Assembly: GCF_005144585.1 (NCBI RefSeq)
Contig: NZ_SSMQ01000043.1
Coordinates: 1-64,000 of the forward strand
DNA length: 64,000 nt
Direction: 5' to 3'
DNA from: Polyangium fumosum
Lineage (GTDB): Bacteria; Myxococcota_A; Polyangia; Polyangiales; Polyangiaceae
Below the pieces are notes generated by a model. It was not told the origin of the DNA and ran no database searches. It saw only the letters and a list, made by a program, of their open reading frames with translations. Positions 23,153-31,911 of the stretch are shown here, piece after piece. A program made the translations under genes and the position numbers. How positions within the stretch are numbered: position 1 is the first letter of the stretch; each line of letters begins with the position of its first letter.

Positions 23153-24565
23153 ATGGCGCATGTGCTCGTGATCGATGTCGGCAGCTCGTCGGTGCGCGCC
23201 GCCATTTGTGATGGGCGCGCGCAGATCCTCGCGGAGACGGCGGAGTCTCATGCCTTCACGGTGGCCGCGGACGGCACCTCGGAGGCGGACGCGCGCGCGT
23301 TGCGGCGCGCCGTCGAGGGGTGCGTCGATCGAATCGTGGCGAGCGCGCCGCCGATCGACGCGGTCGCGCTGGCGACGTTCGTGGGGAACCTGCTCGGCGT
23401 GGACGCCGCGCACGAGCCCGTGACCCCCGTGTTCACCTATGCCGACACGCGCCCGGCTGCGGACGTCGAGGCATTACGGAGCGAGGTCGACGTCGCGTCC
23501 TTGTACCAGGCGACGGGGTGCCCGCTGCATACGGCGTATCACCCCGCGCGGCTGCGCTGGTATGCGCGGAGCGGGCGGATCACGCCTGCGATGTGGATCG
23601 ATGTCGGCACGTACCTGTACCGCGCCTGGTTCGGCCGGGAGGTGCCGTGCAGCTTGTCCGTGGCGGCCTGGGGGGGCCTGCTCGACCGCGGATCTCGACG
23701 CTGGTCGGCCGAATGGCTGCACATCCTCGGGCTCGCGCCGAAAACCCTCCCACCGCTCGCCGGCGCGTGGCATACCGAGAGGGGCCTCGCGCTCGCCTAT
23801 GCCGAGCGCTGGCCCGCGCTCCGCGACGTGCCGTTTTTCCTGGCCCTCGGGGACGGGCTGGCGGCGCACGTCGGCAGCGGGGCGATCGCGCCGCGGAGCA
23901 CCTCGTTGACCGTCGGGACGACCGCGGCCCTGCGGCAGATGCGTGTCGCAGAGACCCCGCCGTGTCCCGTGCCGAAAGGGTTATGGGCCTACGCCGTCGA
24001 CGAAACACACGAGCTCCTCGGAGGTGCCACGAGCGAAGGCGGAAATGCATATGCCTGGGCATGCGCGCATCTGAGGCTCGACGGCGAGCCCCTCGTGTTC
24101 GGGGAGCCGTTCGCGCATGGGCTCACTGTGTTGCCCATGTTCGCGGGCGAGCGCAGCCCCGGGTATCGGCCGGACGCGACGGCCACCTTGCACGGCTTGC
24201 GTCTCTCGACGACCCCGCGCGACATCGTCCAGGCCTTGTACGAATCGATTGCCTTGCGCCTCGCGCAGATCCTCGACGCGCTCGGCGGCACAGGCGCCCT
24301 TCACGCCGGCGGCGGCGCGCTCTCCGCCTCGCCGGCCTGGGCGCAGATGTTCGCGGACGCCATGCAGACGCCCGTTCACCTCATGGGCGAGGAGGCGACG
24401 GTGCGCGGCGCGGCGATGCTGGCGCTGGAGGCGCGGGGCCTCGGATCCCTCGCCGACCTCGCCCCGTCCGCTTCCCATCGTTTCGCGCCGCGGCCGGAGG
24501 TCGCCGGCGTCTATCGGGCCGCGAAGGAGCGGCAGATCGAGCTTTATCGCAGGCTCTATCCGTGA
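23153..24565 (+). CDS. FGGY-family sugar-acid kinase, probable gluconokinase
   Basis: A protein of 470 residues. The N-terminal phosphate-binding loop is VIDVGSSSVRAAICDG. The central segments SLTVGTTAALRQM and GGATSEGGNAYAW match the FGGY fold, and around residue 332 is GERSPGYRPDATATLHGL, a variant typical of gluconokinases and xylulokinases. ALHAGGGALSASPAWAQMFADAM near the end is the second nucleotide-binding motif. It would phosphorylate a sugar or sugar acid with ATP; D-gluconate to 6-phosphogluconate fits best given the neighbouring genes. It stops one base before the end of the convergent MIOX gene. The inverted-repeat element lies directly upstream. Substrate is inference, family is clear. 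Confidence 0.85.
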   Translation: MAHVLVIDVGSSSVRAAICDGRAQILAETAESHAFTVAADGTSEADARALRRAVEGCVDRIVASAPPIDAVALATFVGNLLGVDAAHEPVTPVFTYADTRPAADVEALRSEVDVASLYQATGCPLHTAYHPARLRWYARSGRITPAMWIDVGTYLYRAWFGREVPCSLSVAAWGGLLDRGSRRWSAEWLHILGLAPKTLPPLAGAWHTERGLALAYAERWPALRDVPFFLALGDGLAAHVGSGAIAPRSTSLTVGTTAALRQMRVAETPPCPVPKGLWAYAVDETHELLGGATSEGGNAYAWACAHLRLDGEPLVFGEPFAHGLTVLPMFAGERSPGYRPDATATLHGLRLSTTPRDIVQALYESIALRLAQILDALGGTGALHAGGGALSASPAWAQMFADAMQTPVHLMGEEATVRGAAMLALEARGLGSLADLAPSASHRFAPRPEVAGVYRAAKERQIELYRRLYP

Positions 24566-25384
24566 CTACCAGCGGAGCTCGTCCGGAAAATACGTCGCGA
24601 GGAGGTCCTGGTAATAGGGGCGCAGCCGCGCCACGTCCGGCGGCGCGTCGGCCTTCGAGTAGAGATCGTAGGGGTTGAAGCGCCGCACCCACTCCATCAT
24701 CCGCCGATCCTGCTCGTTCATCAGGTGCCCATAGGCCCCCTCGCGGTGCGCCGCGTAGAATGAGTGATACCGGATCATGTACTGGGCCTCCATCGGGAGG
24801 TAGTCCTTGACCACGTGGTAGAGGTATTCGTCGTGCCCCCACGACATGTGGACCTCGGCGAGCCCACAGCCCTCCTCGTAGATGCCACACGGCGTCTGGG
24901 AACGCGGGTTTTGCAGATCGGGGTTGTTCGCGAAGAGCTCGGGGAAGACGATCCGATCCGAGAACGCGCAGCCCAGGGGGAACGTGTCGCCCACGACGGC
25001 CCATTGCGGCTCGCCCCACAAGCAAAGGACCTTGCCGGCGTCGTGGATGAGGGCCGTCAGCACGAACCACGGCGGCTGCCCGTCGCGCCGCGCCGCCTCC
25101 GCGGACTGGAGCGCGTGCGCGATCTGCGACTGCTCCGTGTCCGGATCGCTGTCGTCGACCAGCCGCTCGAGCCGCTCGAGCACCTCCCACATCCCCGCCC
25201 GCTGCCGATGCAGGCTCAGGTAGCGGCGCTCCTTCTCCAGGACGAACGAGAGCGTCTGGTTCTCGTGGTTCAGCCGGTAAAGCTCCTTGACGCTGGGCCT
25301 CGCCTCGGCGCGGTAATCGCGGAACTCCGAGGTTTCCTTTTTCCCAGCGGCGCTCGCTCGTTTGCCGTCCTCTATCGCCTGCAT
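24566..25384 (-). CDS. myo-Inositol oxygenase (MIOX)
   Basis: A protein of 272 residues (animal enzymes are about 285). Start at ATG 25384; the longer frame overlaps the divergent importer gene. All six di-iron ligands can be placed: His90 ([11 protein letters not shown]), His114-Asp115 ([10 protein letters not shown]), His184 ([10 protein letters not shown]), His207 (IRYHSFY) and Asp240 (NPYDLYSK). The spacings match the animal enzyme closely. Lys118, the position that contacts inositol in the animal enzyme, is also present. The flanking [15 protein letters not shown] and [10 protein letters not shown] are family signatures. It cleaves the ring of myo-inositol with O2 to give D-glucuronate. 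Cytoplasmic. It is divergent from the ABC importer genes and abuts the kinase gene tail to tail. Confidence 0.95.
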   Translation of the reverse strand: MQAIEDGKRASAAGKKETSEFRDYRAEARPSVKELYRLNHENQTLSFVLEKERRYLSLHRQRAGMWEVLERLERLVDDSDPDTEQSQIAHALQSAEAARRDGQPPWFVLTALIHDAGKVLCLWGEPQWAVVGDTFPLGCAFSDRIVFPELFANNPDLQNPRSQTPCGIYEEGCGLAEVHMSWGHDEYLYHVVKDYLPMEAQYMIRYHSFYAAHREGAYGHLMNEQDRRMMEWVRRFNPYDLYSKADAPPDVARLRPYYQDLLATYFPDELRW

Positions 25385-25469
25385 TGTCCCGGGCAATAGC
25401 GCGAAGGGCCGGGCAGCGCTAGGATTGTCGAAAGGTCGCAGCGTAGGCTCTCCGCGAGGAAATGGGAAC
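25385..25469. promoter_or_regulatory. Divergent promoter between MIOX and importer operon
   Basis: 85 bp that must drive both MIOX (minus) and the importer (plus). A Shine-Dalgarno-like GCGAGGAAA lies 9 bp before the plus-strand ATG. No obvious operator palindrome was found, and no regulator gene is linked. Confidence 0.5.
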
Positions 25470-26468
25470 ATGAACAGAGAGCGCTCCGTCCGCCGCTCTG
25501 CGTTGTGGAGGGTCCTCGGCTGCCTCCTCATGGTCCTCTTCGCCGCCGCGTGCGGCAGGGGCGAGCGCGCGAGCGCGACCACGCGTGATTCCCGCGCGCG
25601 CCCGCGCCTCGCGGTCGTCACCCACGGCCAGGCCTCGGATCCATTCTGGTCCGTGGTGAAAAACGGCATCGACCAGGCGGCGAAGGACATGGACGTCACC
25701 GTCACCTACCAGGCGCCCCAGGCCTTCGACATGGTCGCGATGAGCCGCCTCATCGACGCCGAGGTCGCCCGCAAGCCGGACGGGCTCATCGTTTCCGTGC
25801 CCGATCCCGCCGCCCTCGCGCGCTCCTTGCAGGCCGCGCGAGACGCGGGCATTCCCATCCTCACCATCAACGCCGGCGGCGAGGAGGCGCGGAAGATGGG
25901 CGCGCTCCTGCACATCGGCCAGAGCGAATACGACGCCGGGAAGGCCGGCGGCGAGCGATTCGCGCGCGCCGGCGTGCGCCGCGCGATCTGCGTGAACCAC
26001 GAGGTCGGCAATGTCTCCGAGGACGAGCGCTGCCGCGGCTTCCTCGACGCGCTCACGAAGGCCGGCGGCGAGGGCCGCGTGCTCTCCGTGAACGCCGCGA
26101 GCCCCACGGACATGCAGCAAAAGATCCTGGCCGCGACGACGCCCGAGGTCGACGGCGTCTTCACGCTGGGCCCGGCCGCCGCGCGCGCGGCCCTCGCGGC
26201 GCTGCAATCGGCGAACCGGCTCGGCACGACGAAGCTCGCGACGTTTGATCTCTCGCCCGAGATCCTCGCGGCAGCGCGCGACGGGCAGATCCTGTTCGCC
26301 ATCGATCAGCAGCAATACCTGCAAGGGTACCTCGCCGTCGTCCTGCTCGCGCAATACGCCCAGCACGGCGTGCTCCCCGCGGCGGAGGCCATCCCCACGG
26401 GGCCCTCGTTCGTCACGCGGGAGAATGCGGCGGCCGTGATCGACGCGAGCAAGAAAGGCATTCGGTAG
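25470..26468 (+). CDS. CUT2/RbsB-type sugar-binding lipoprotein of an ABC importer
   Basis: A protein of 332 residues with a lipobox ending FAAAC (Cys28). The mature protein begins [29 protein letters not shown], the typical first strand and helix of periplasmic binding protein group I (ribose/inositol/rhamnose type). It continues [46 protein letters not shown] and [32 protein letters not shown]. First gene of a three-gene importer operon, followed 2 bp later by the permease. Ligand is not readable from sequence; myo-inositol, glucuronate or gluconate are suggested by the adjacent catabolic genes. Confidence 0.9.
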   Translation: MNRERSVRRSALWRVLGCLLMVLFAAACGRGERASATTRDSRARPRLAVVTHGQASDPFWSVVKNGIDQAAKDMDVTVTYQAPQAFDMVAMSRLIDAEVARKPDGLIVSVPDPAALARSLQAARDAGIPILTINAGGEEARKMGALLHIGQSEYDAGKAGGERFARAGVRRAICVNHEVGNVSEDERCRGFLDALTKAGGEGRVLSVNAASPTDMQQKILAATTPEVDGVFTLGPAAARAALAALQSANRLGTTKLATFDLSPEILAAARDGQILFAIDQQQYLQGYLAVVLLAQYAQHGVLPAAEAIPTGPSFVTRENAAAVIDASKKGIR

Positions 26469-26470
26469 CC

Positions 26471-27460
26471 GTGTCCGCGCGAACCTGGCTCGCCCGCCCC
26501 GAGCTCGGCGTCGTGGCCGCCGTGGTGGCCGCCTGGTTGTTTTTCGCCGTCACGGCCGGTGATTCCGGGTTTTTGACGCTCTCCGGGACGGCGAGTTACC
26601 TCGCCATCGCCGCGGAGCTCGGGATCCTGGCCGCGCCCGTCGCGCTCTTGATGATCGCGGGCGAGTTCGACCTCTCCGTCGGCTCGACGATGGCCGCGAG
26701 CGGGATGACCGTCGCGCTTTGCACGACCGAGCTCGGCTGGCCTTTGTGGGGCGGCATCGCGGCGGCCGCGGCGCTCTCGGCGTGCGTGGGCCTCGTCAAT
26801 GGCCTGATCGTCACGCGCACGCGGTTGCCCTCGTTCATCGTCACCTTGGGAACGCTCTTCATCCTGGCCGGCGGCACGATTGGCACGACGCGCCTCCTCA
26901 CCGGACGGACCCAGGTGGGCGGCCTCGAAGACGCGGGCGGGTTCGGCGCGGCGCAGAAGCTCTTCGCCGGGCAGATCGGGCCCTTTTCGATCACGTTGCT
27001 CTGGTGGGTGGGCCTCACCGCGCTCGCCACGTGGGTCCTCGTGCGCACGCGGCCGGGGAACTGGATTTTTGCGGTTGGCGGCGCCCCGGACGCCGCGCGC
27101 CGTCTGGGGATTCCGGTCGACCGCGTGAAGATCGTCCTTTTCATGACGACGGCGCTCGCGGCGTGCCTGGTCGCGACGTTTCAGACCGTGCAGTTCCGCG
27201 GGACGGACGTCCTGCGCGGCACGGGCAAGGAGCTCGAAGCCATTCTCGCCGCGGTCCTCGGCGGCACGCTCCTCACGGGCGGGCGTGGCTCCGTCGTCGG
27301 CGCGGCTTGTGGCGCGCTCCTCTTTGGCATGGTGCAGCAGGGCATCGTGTTTTCGGGCGTGGATTCGGACTGGTACAAGGTCTTCCTCGGCGCCGTGCTG
27401 ATCCTGGCGGTGCTCCTCAATAGCTCCGTCCAGACGCGGGCGGCGGAGGCGCGGCGATGA
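26471..27460 (+). CDS. ABC sugar importer permease (RbsC/FrcC type)
   Basis: A protein of 329 residues with a GTG start two bases after the binding-protein stop. Eight to ten hydrophobic segments. The conserved family stretch is [18 protein letters not shown] near residue 60 and [21 protein letters not shown] near 115, with the cytoplasmic coupling region [18 protein letters not shown]. The C-terminal [21 protein letters not shown] is typical of CUT2 permeases. It overlaps the ATPase gene by 4 bp (ATGA). Forms the membrane channel as a homodimer. Confidence 0.95.
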   Translation: MSARTWLARPELGVVAAVVAAWLFFAVTAGDSGFLTLSGTASYLAIAAELGILAAPVALLMIAGEFDLSVGSTMAASGMTVALCTTELGWPLWGGIAAAAALSACVGLVNGLIVTRTRLPSFIVTLGTLFILAGGTIGTTRLLTGRTQVGGLEDAGGFGAAQKLFAGQIGPFSITLLWWVGLTALATWVLVRTRPGNWIFAVGGAPDAARRLGIPVDRVKIVLFMTTALAACLVATFQTVQFRGTDVLRGTGKELEAILAAVLGGTLLTGGRGSVVGAACGALLFGMVQQGIVFSGVDSDWYKVFLGAVLILAVLLNSSVQTRAAEARR

Positions 27461-28251
27461 GCCACGAGACGAAGGGTTTGGCTCCGATCCTCGAAGCGGA
27501 GCACATCACCAAGCGATTCGGTCGTATCACGGCGCTCGAAGACGTCTCGATGCGCGTGCATGCGAGCGAGATCCTGTGCGTGCTCGGCGACAATGGCGCG
27601 GGCAAATCGACGCTCATCAAGACCCTCTCGGGCGTCCATCCGCCGGACGAGGGGCGGCTGCTCGTGGACGGCGAGCCCGTCCGGTTCTCCTCGCCGCGCG
27701 ACGCCCTCGCCCGGGGCATTGCCACCGTCTACCAGGACCTCGCCATGGTCCCGATGCTCTCGGTCGTGCGTAACTTTTTCCTCGGCGCCGAGCCGACGCG
27801 GGGCGTGGGGCCGCTCCGGCGCCTCGATTTGCGTGAGGGCGAGGTGGTGGTGCGCGCCGAGCTCCAGCGCATGGGGATCGAGCTTCGGGACCTCTCGGTG
27901 CCGGTCTCGGCGCTCTCGGGCGGGCAACGCCAGGCGCTCGCGATTGCGCGGGCGATTCATTTCGGCGCGCGCGTGCTCGTGCTCGACGAGCCCACGTCCG
28001 CGCTCGGCGTGAAGCAGGCGGGCATCGTCCTGCGGTACGTGATGGAGGCGCGGACCCGCGGGTGCGGCGTGATTCTCATCACCCACAACCCGCACCACGC
28101 GCACATGGTCGGGGATCGATTCACCCTTTTGAACCGGGGCCGCTGCGAGGGAACCTTCGCGAAGGCGGACATCACGCGCGACGAGCTGATCCGGCGGATG
28201 GCGGGCGGCGAGGAGCTGGAGCAGCTCCAGCACGAGTTACGCGCCTCGTAA
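27457..28251 (+). CDS. ABC sugar importer ATPase, single-domain (FrcA-like)
   Basis: A protein of 264 residues with Walker [10 protein letters not shown] (44-52), Q-loop at YQD (92-94), signature LSGGQ (153-157) and Walker B VLVLDE (173-178), followed by [10 protein letters not shown] for the switch His. Ribose and inositol importers usually have a double-length ATPase of about 500 residues. This one has a single domain, as in the fructose-type FrcA, and would act as a homodimer. It overlaps the permease gene by 4 bp. Its last 15 bp overlap the end of the convergent LarA-family gene. Confidence 0.95.
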   Translation: MSHETKGLAPILEAEHITKRFGRITALEDVSMRVHASEILCVLGDNGAGKSTLIKTLSGVHPPDEGRLLVDGEPVRFSSPRDALARGIATVYQDLAMVPMLSVVRNFFLGAEPTRGVGPLRRLDLREGEVVVRAELQRMGIELRDLSVPVSALSGGQRQALAIARAIHFGARVLVLDEPTSALGVKQAGIVLRYVMEARTRGCGVILITHNPHHAHMVGDRFTLLNRGRCEGTFAKADITRDELIRRMAGGEELEQLQHELRAS

Positions 28252-29487
28252 CCGGTAAAGCACCTCGCCCGCGTTTCGCACGACCAAGATCCCCTCCTCT
28301 TCCCGCCCCTCCCACGCCGCCGGATCGACGTGCCGGGGATCGGCAAACCCGAGGTGGATCCGCCGGCAGCGCTCCTCCGGGATCCCCGTCGCGAGCGTCA
28401 CCTGGATCCGCGGGCGTTCTCCCTGCTCTGCGTCGTAGCTGCCCGCGCCTTTCACGTGGGTGCTGTGCGCGAGGATGGAGAGCGGGATCGTGCGGAACCG
28501 CTCCCATTGCGCGAGGAAATAATCCCGCACGTGGTAGCCGACCCGATCGATGAGTGTGCCGTGGGTGAACGAGACCTCCGCGAGGTGCGGCGCGTAAATG
28601 ACGACCTCGCCGCCGTCCTCCACCACGGGCTCGGTCTTGTACATCGCCTTGGCCGCGGTCCAGAGGTCGGCGTATTTCGTCGAGGGGAGCGAGAGCACGC
28701 GCTTGTAGCGCCGCGCCGTGTGGACGATGTTGAGCTCGTTCGAGAGATCGGCCGCCGCGCTCCACGCTTGCGCGTGAGGACCGACGTAAAGCCCGTGGAG
28801 ATCCACGCCGCGCAGCACGAGGGCCGCGCAGAGCACCGGCACCGGCACGAATTCGGCTGCGCGGTGGATCACCCGCCGGACGATCGTGTCCTTGACGCCG
28901 ATCGTCGACATGCTCGTCGAGAGCGCCCCGAGCCAGTGCGTCGTGTCGATGATCTCGCGCCCCGCGATGCCCGGGAACAGATACTTGGCGCCCCCGGAAA
29001 ACCCCACCACCTCGTGCGGAAATACGGGGCCGCAGATCAGGAGTTGATCGTAATCGAAGATCCGGCGGTTGATCCGCACCTCGGTCGCGACCGCGAGCAG
29101 CCCGCCGGTGAGGCGCGCCATCTCGTCCTCGCCGATCACACTGAGGGTCGCGAGCGCGCCCGGATCGTCCCACGCGTGATTGAAGATCGAGGTCCGCCCG
29201 CCGTCGCGACCCGGCGCATCTTTCCCGACGAGCCGTTCGATGGCGGCCGTTTCCATGGGCGGATGCGTGCCGAGGGCGATCAGGTAATCGAGGCGCGCGA
29301 CGCGCCCCGCGAGGAGCCTGTGGAGGAGCCGAAAGAGAAGCGGGATCGGCGCCGTGCGGGTCGCGTCGGGAAGAAGGACGAGGAGCCGTTTGCCCGTGAG
29401 CGGCAGCGCGGCGAGCGCCTCGTCGAGGATCTCGTGGACGGCCTCGTCCGTGAGGCATTGCCCGGGAGACCCCTGGCCGATCAGCAT
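28237..29487 (-). CDS. LarA-family nickel-pincer racemase/epimerase, candidate D-gluconate 2-epimerase
   Basis: A protein of 416 residues, start at ATG 29487 one base after the SDR stop; a GTG at 29499 is possible. It carries the LarA catalytic set: Asp41 and Arg44 (LPDATRTAP), His75 (ALGTHPPM), and His158 and Lys168 in [17 protein letters not shown], where the Lys bonds the nickel-pincer cofactor, plus His184 (DTTHWLGA). The spacings from His158 to Lys168 to His184 are 10 and 16, as in lactate racemase. The superfamily is known to include lactate, malate and other 2-hydroxyacid racemases and a D-gluconate 2-epimerase. Third gene of an operon with uxaC and a fructuronate-reductase-type SDR, so interconversion of D-mannonate and D-gluconate is the best fit. 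Cofactor genes (larB/C/E) are not in the window. Confidence 0.88.
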   Translation of the reverse strand: MLIGQGSPGQCLTDEAVHEILDEALAALPLTGKRLLVLLPDATRTAPIPLLFRLLHRLLAGRVARLDYLIALGTHPPMETAAIERLVGKDAPGRDGGRTSIFNHAWDDPGALATLSVIGEDEMARLTGGLLAVATEVRINRRIFDYDQLLICGPVFPHEVVGFSGGAKYLFPGIAGREIIDTTHWLGALSTSMSTIGVKDTIVRRVIHRAAEFVPVPVLCAALVLRGVDLHGLYVGPHAQAWSAAADLSNELNIVHTARRYKRVLSLPSTKYADLWTAAKAMYKTEPVVEDGGEVVIYAPHLAEVSFTHGTLIDRVGYHVRDYFLAQWERFRTIPLSILAHSTHVKGAGSYDAEQGERPRIQVTLATGIPEERCRRIHLGFADPRHVDPAAWEGREEEGILVVRNAGEVLYRLRGA

Positions 29488-29488
29488 C

Positions 29489-30313
29489 TCACACCCCACT
29501 CTGGGCGGAGAACCCGCCGTCCACCGGCAAGACCACGCCCGTCACGAAGGCCGACGCCGGGCTGACCAGGAAAAGCAGCGCGCCGGAGAGATCCGTCGGC
29601 GCGCCCATCCGCCCCATCGGCGTGTGCGAGACGATCGCCCTCCCCCGCTCGGTGAACGTGTTCGTCGCGGGATCGGTGAGCAAAAATCGGTTTTGATCGG
29701 TCAAGAAGAACCCGGGCGCGAGCGCATTGACGCGGATGTCGGGGCCGTACATCTGGGCCATGTGGACCGCGAGCCAGCGCGTCAGGTTGACGACGGCGGC
29801 CTTCGCCGCGCCGTACGCGGCCACGCGCGTGAGCGGGCGCTCGGCGCTCATGGACGTGATGTTCACGATGCTGCCCCGGCCCCGCGCGGCCATGCCACGC
29901 CCGAAGGTTTGGCAGGGCCTCAGCGTGCCCTGCACGTTCAGGTCGAAGACCTCGCCGAACCCCGCCGGATCCAGCTCGAACAGGCTCCGATCCGGGCCGG
30001 TCGTGGCTTTCGGGTGGTTGCCCCCTGCCCCGTTCACGAGGATGGTCACGGGACCCAGCGTGGCCTCGATATGCCGCGCGGCGGAGTCGAGCGCCTCGGC
30101 GTCGAGCACGTCACATGGCACCACGAGGGCCTCGCCGCCGTCCGCGCGGATCGACGCCGCCACGCGCTCGCAGGGCTCGCGCCGCCGCCCCATCACGGCC
30201 ACGAATGCGCCCGCCGCGGCGAGCGTGCGGCAAAACGTGGCGCCGAGCACGCCGCTGCCGCCCGTGACGACCGCCACCTCGCCGCGAATGTCGAAGAGCG
30301 CTGCCGGAGTCAT
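29489..30313 (-). CDS. SDR-family D-fructuronate reductase (D-mannonate oxidoreductase), UxuB/YjmF-like
   Basis: A protein of 274 residues; start at ATG 30313 overlaps the uxaC stop (ATGA). Rossmann motif TGGSGVLG at 17-24, catalytic Ser154, Tyr167 and Lys171 (YGAAK). The segments NGAGGNHPKATT (94-105), GFFLTDQNRFLL (201-212), HTPMGRMGAP and FVTGVVLPVDGGFSAQSGV are, as I recall, the hallmark of the SDR subgroup annotated D-mannonate oxidoreductase in Bacillus-type uronate clusters. This is distinct from generic gluconate 5-dehydrogenases. It would reduce D-fructuronate to D-mannonate with NAD(P)H. Its stop lies one base before the LarA-family start, so translation is coupled through the whole operon. 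Confidence 0.87.
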   Translation of the reverse strand: MTPAALFDIRGEVAVVTGGSGVLGATFCRTLAAAGAFVAVMGRRREPCERVAASIRADGGEALVVPCDVLDAEALDSAARHIEATLGPVTILVNGAGGNHPKATTGPDRSLFELDPAGFGEVFDLNVQGTLRPCQTFGRGMAARGRGSIVNITSMSAERPLTRVAAYGAAKAAVVNLTRWLAVHMAQMYGPDIRVNALAPGFFLTDQNRFLLTDPATNTFTERGRAIVSHTPMGRMGAPTDLSGALLFLVSPASAFVTGVVLPVDGGFSAQSGV

Positions 30314-31746
30314 GGGGAAAGATCCTCCGCGCCGAGCCGATAGGCGCGCTCGGCCAGACCCACGGCGCATTCCGTCGCGAGCTCCGCGGCCTCCTCCGCG
30401 TCGAGCCTGCCCGTCACGACGAGCCCCGCGAGCCAGTTGCAGCTCACCCGGCGCCAGACGTCGTGCCGCGCCGGGATCGAGCAAAACGCCCGCGTGTCGT
30501 CGGTGAACCCCGCCGTATTGTAGAGGCCGGCCGTCTCCGTGACCTGATCGAGGAAACGGACCATGCCATTCGGGCTATCGAAGAACCACCAGGGCGGCCC
30601 CAGGAGGACGGCCGGATAATACCCGGCGAGCGGCGCGAGCTCGCGGCCATAGGTGCTCTCGTCGAGCGTGAAGAGCAGGAGCCGGAAGCGTGGATCGTCG
30701 CCGTACGTTTCGAGCAGCGGCCGCAGGTTGCGCGTCCATTCGGTGGCGACGGGGATGTCGGCGCCGCGATCGGGGCCGAAGCGCGTGAAGAGCGCGCCGT
30801 GGTGGTCGCGCAGGCTGCCGGCGTGGAGCTGCATGACGAGGCCATCCTCGAGGCTCATGCGCGCCATTTCCATGAGCATGTGGGCGGAGAACCGGGCGGC
30901 GTCCTTTTCGTCCGCCTCGCCGCGGAGCGCGCGCAGAAAGATTCGCTCGGCCTCGGCGGGGCCGAGCCGCTCCGCGTACGGCGTGACGGCGCCATGGTCG
31001 GTGGCGGTGGCGCCGAGCGCTTTGAACGTGGCGCGGCGCTCTTCGAGGGCCCGGATGTAATCGGCGTAGGTCGTGATGTCGATGCCGGCGGCCACGCCGA
31101 GCCGCTCGATGTGGTCACGGAAGCCGGGCGTGCCGAGGTGCACGACGGCGTCGGGCCGGAACGTCGGCCGCACGTCGAATCGGCCCTCGGATTGGAGGCG
31201 GCGGTGGTGTTCGAGCGAATCCGCGGCGCCGTCCGTGGTGCAGAGAATACGAATCTGGAATTTTTCGTACAGCGCGCGCGGGGAAAACGCCGGCTGTTCG
31301 AGGCGCTCGGCGAGGTGATCGTAGATGCGCTGGGCGTTTTTTCCGTCGAGCCGCTCCGTCACGCCAAAGACCGAGAGGAGCACGTCCGAGAGCCAGAGCC
31401 CGCTCGGCGTTCCACGGAACACGTAAAAATGGTCGGCGAAGCGCTGCCAGACGCGGCGGTGGCCACGCTCGTGGCGGCTCCCGTCGCGGGTCGGCAGGCC
31501 GAGGTCTTCCATGGGCACGCCGCGGCTGTGCAGCATGCGGCAGACGTAATGGTCCGGCAGGACGAACAGGTCGGCGGGCGAGCCGAAGCGCGCGTCGGGA
31601 TCCGCGAGGAGCGCGGGATCCACGTGGCCGTGCGGGCTCACGATGGGCAGGTCGCGCACCAGGGCGTAGAGCTCCCGGGCGGACGCTCGCTGCGAGGATT
31701 CCGCGGAGAAAAGGCGGTCGGGGTCGAGCGACCAGCGGGGCGGCAT
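30310..31746 (-). CDS. uxaC: Glucuronate isomerase
   Basis: A protein of 478 residues, full length for the family. Metal-binding HGHVDP at 39-44, then FVLPDHYVCRMLHSRGVP, YEKFQIRILCTTDGAADSLEHH and MQLHAGSLRDHHGALF. Near the end comes the diagnostic GPPWWFFDSPNGMVRFLDQ and FTDDTRAFCSIPARHDVWRR. It interconverts D-glucuronate and D-fructuronate (also galacturonate and tagaturonate). First gene of the minus-strand operon uxaC, SDR, LarA-family. GGGAGGG lies almost against the ATG. The upstream 165 bp to the plus-strand SCP gene are divergent. Together with MIOX it provides the first two steps of inositol breakdown to uronate. Confidence 0.96.
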   Translation of the reverse strand: MPPRWSLDPDRLFSAESSQRASARELYALVRDLPIVSPHGHVDPALLADPDARFGSPADLFVLPDHYVCRMLHSRGVPMEDLGLPTRDGSRHERGHRRVWQRFADHFYVFRGTPSGLWLSDVLLSVFGVTERLDGKNAQRIYDHLAERLEQPAFSPRALYEKFQIRILCTTDGAADSLEHHRRLQSEGRFDVRPTFRPDAVVHLGTPGFRDHIERLGVAAGIDITTYADYIRALEERRATFKALGATATDHGAVTPYAERLGPAEAERIFLRALRGEADEKDAARFSAHMLMEMARMSLEDGLVMQLHAGSLRDHHGALFTRFGPDRGADIPVATEWTRNLRPLLETYGDDPRFRLLLFTLDESTYGRELAPLAGYYPAVLLGPPWWFFDSPNGMVRFLDQVTETAGLYNTAGFTDDTRAFCSIPARHDVWRRVSCNWLAGLVVTGRLDAEEAAELATECAVGLAERAYRLGAEDLSP

Positions 31747-31911
31747 CCCTCCCAGTATAGGGACACGAATGCGAGGGCGAAGCCCAGGGCGTGTCCTCGT
31801 GGATCCGCCAGGCGAACGCGGCCCGCGCCCGCGGGGCGCCGGATGTGGATTTCATGGCAGGTCGCCCCTTTTTGGGATCCTCCCGCCACGCAGTCGGCTT
31901 ACGCTGGGCGC

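Noticed and set aside
28237-29487. Calling the LarA-family protein lactate racemase
   Set aside because: Catalytic residues fit the superfamily in general; operon context with uronate enzymes argues for an aldonate substrate.
29489-30313. Calling the SDR a gluconate 5-dehydrogenase
   Set aside because: The NGAGGNHP and NRFLL...FVTGVVLPVDGGFSAQSGV segments match the D-mannonate oxidoreductase subgroup better, and uxaC is its operon partner.
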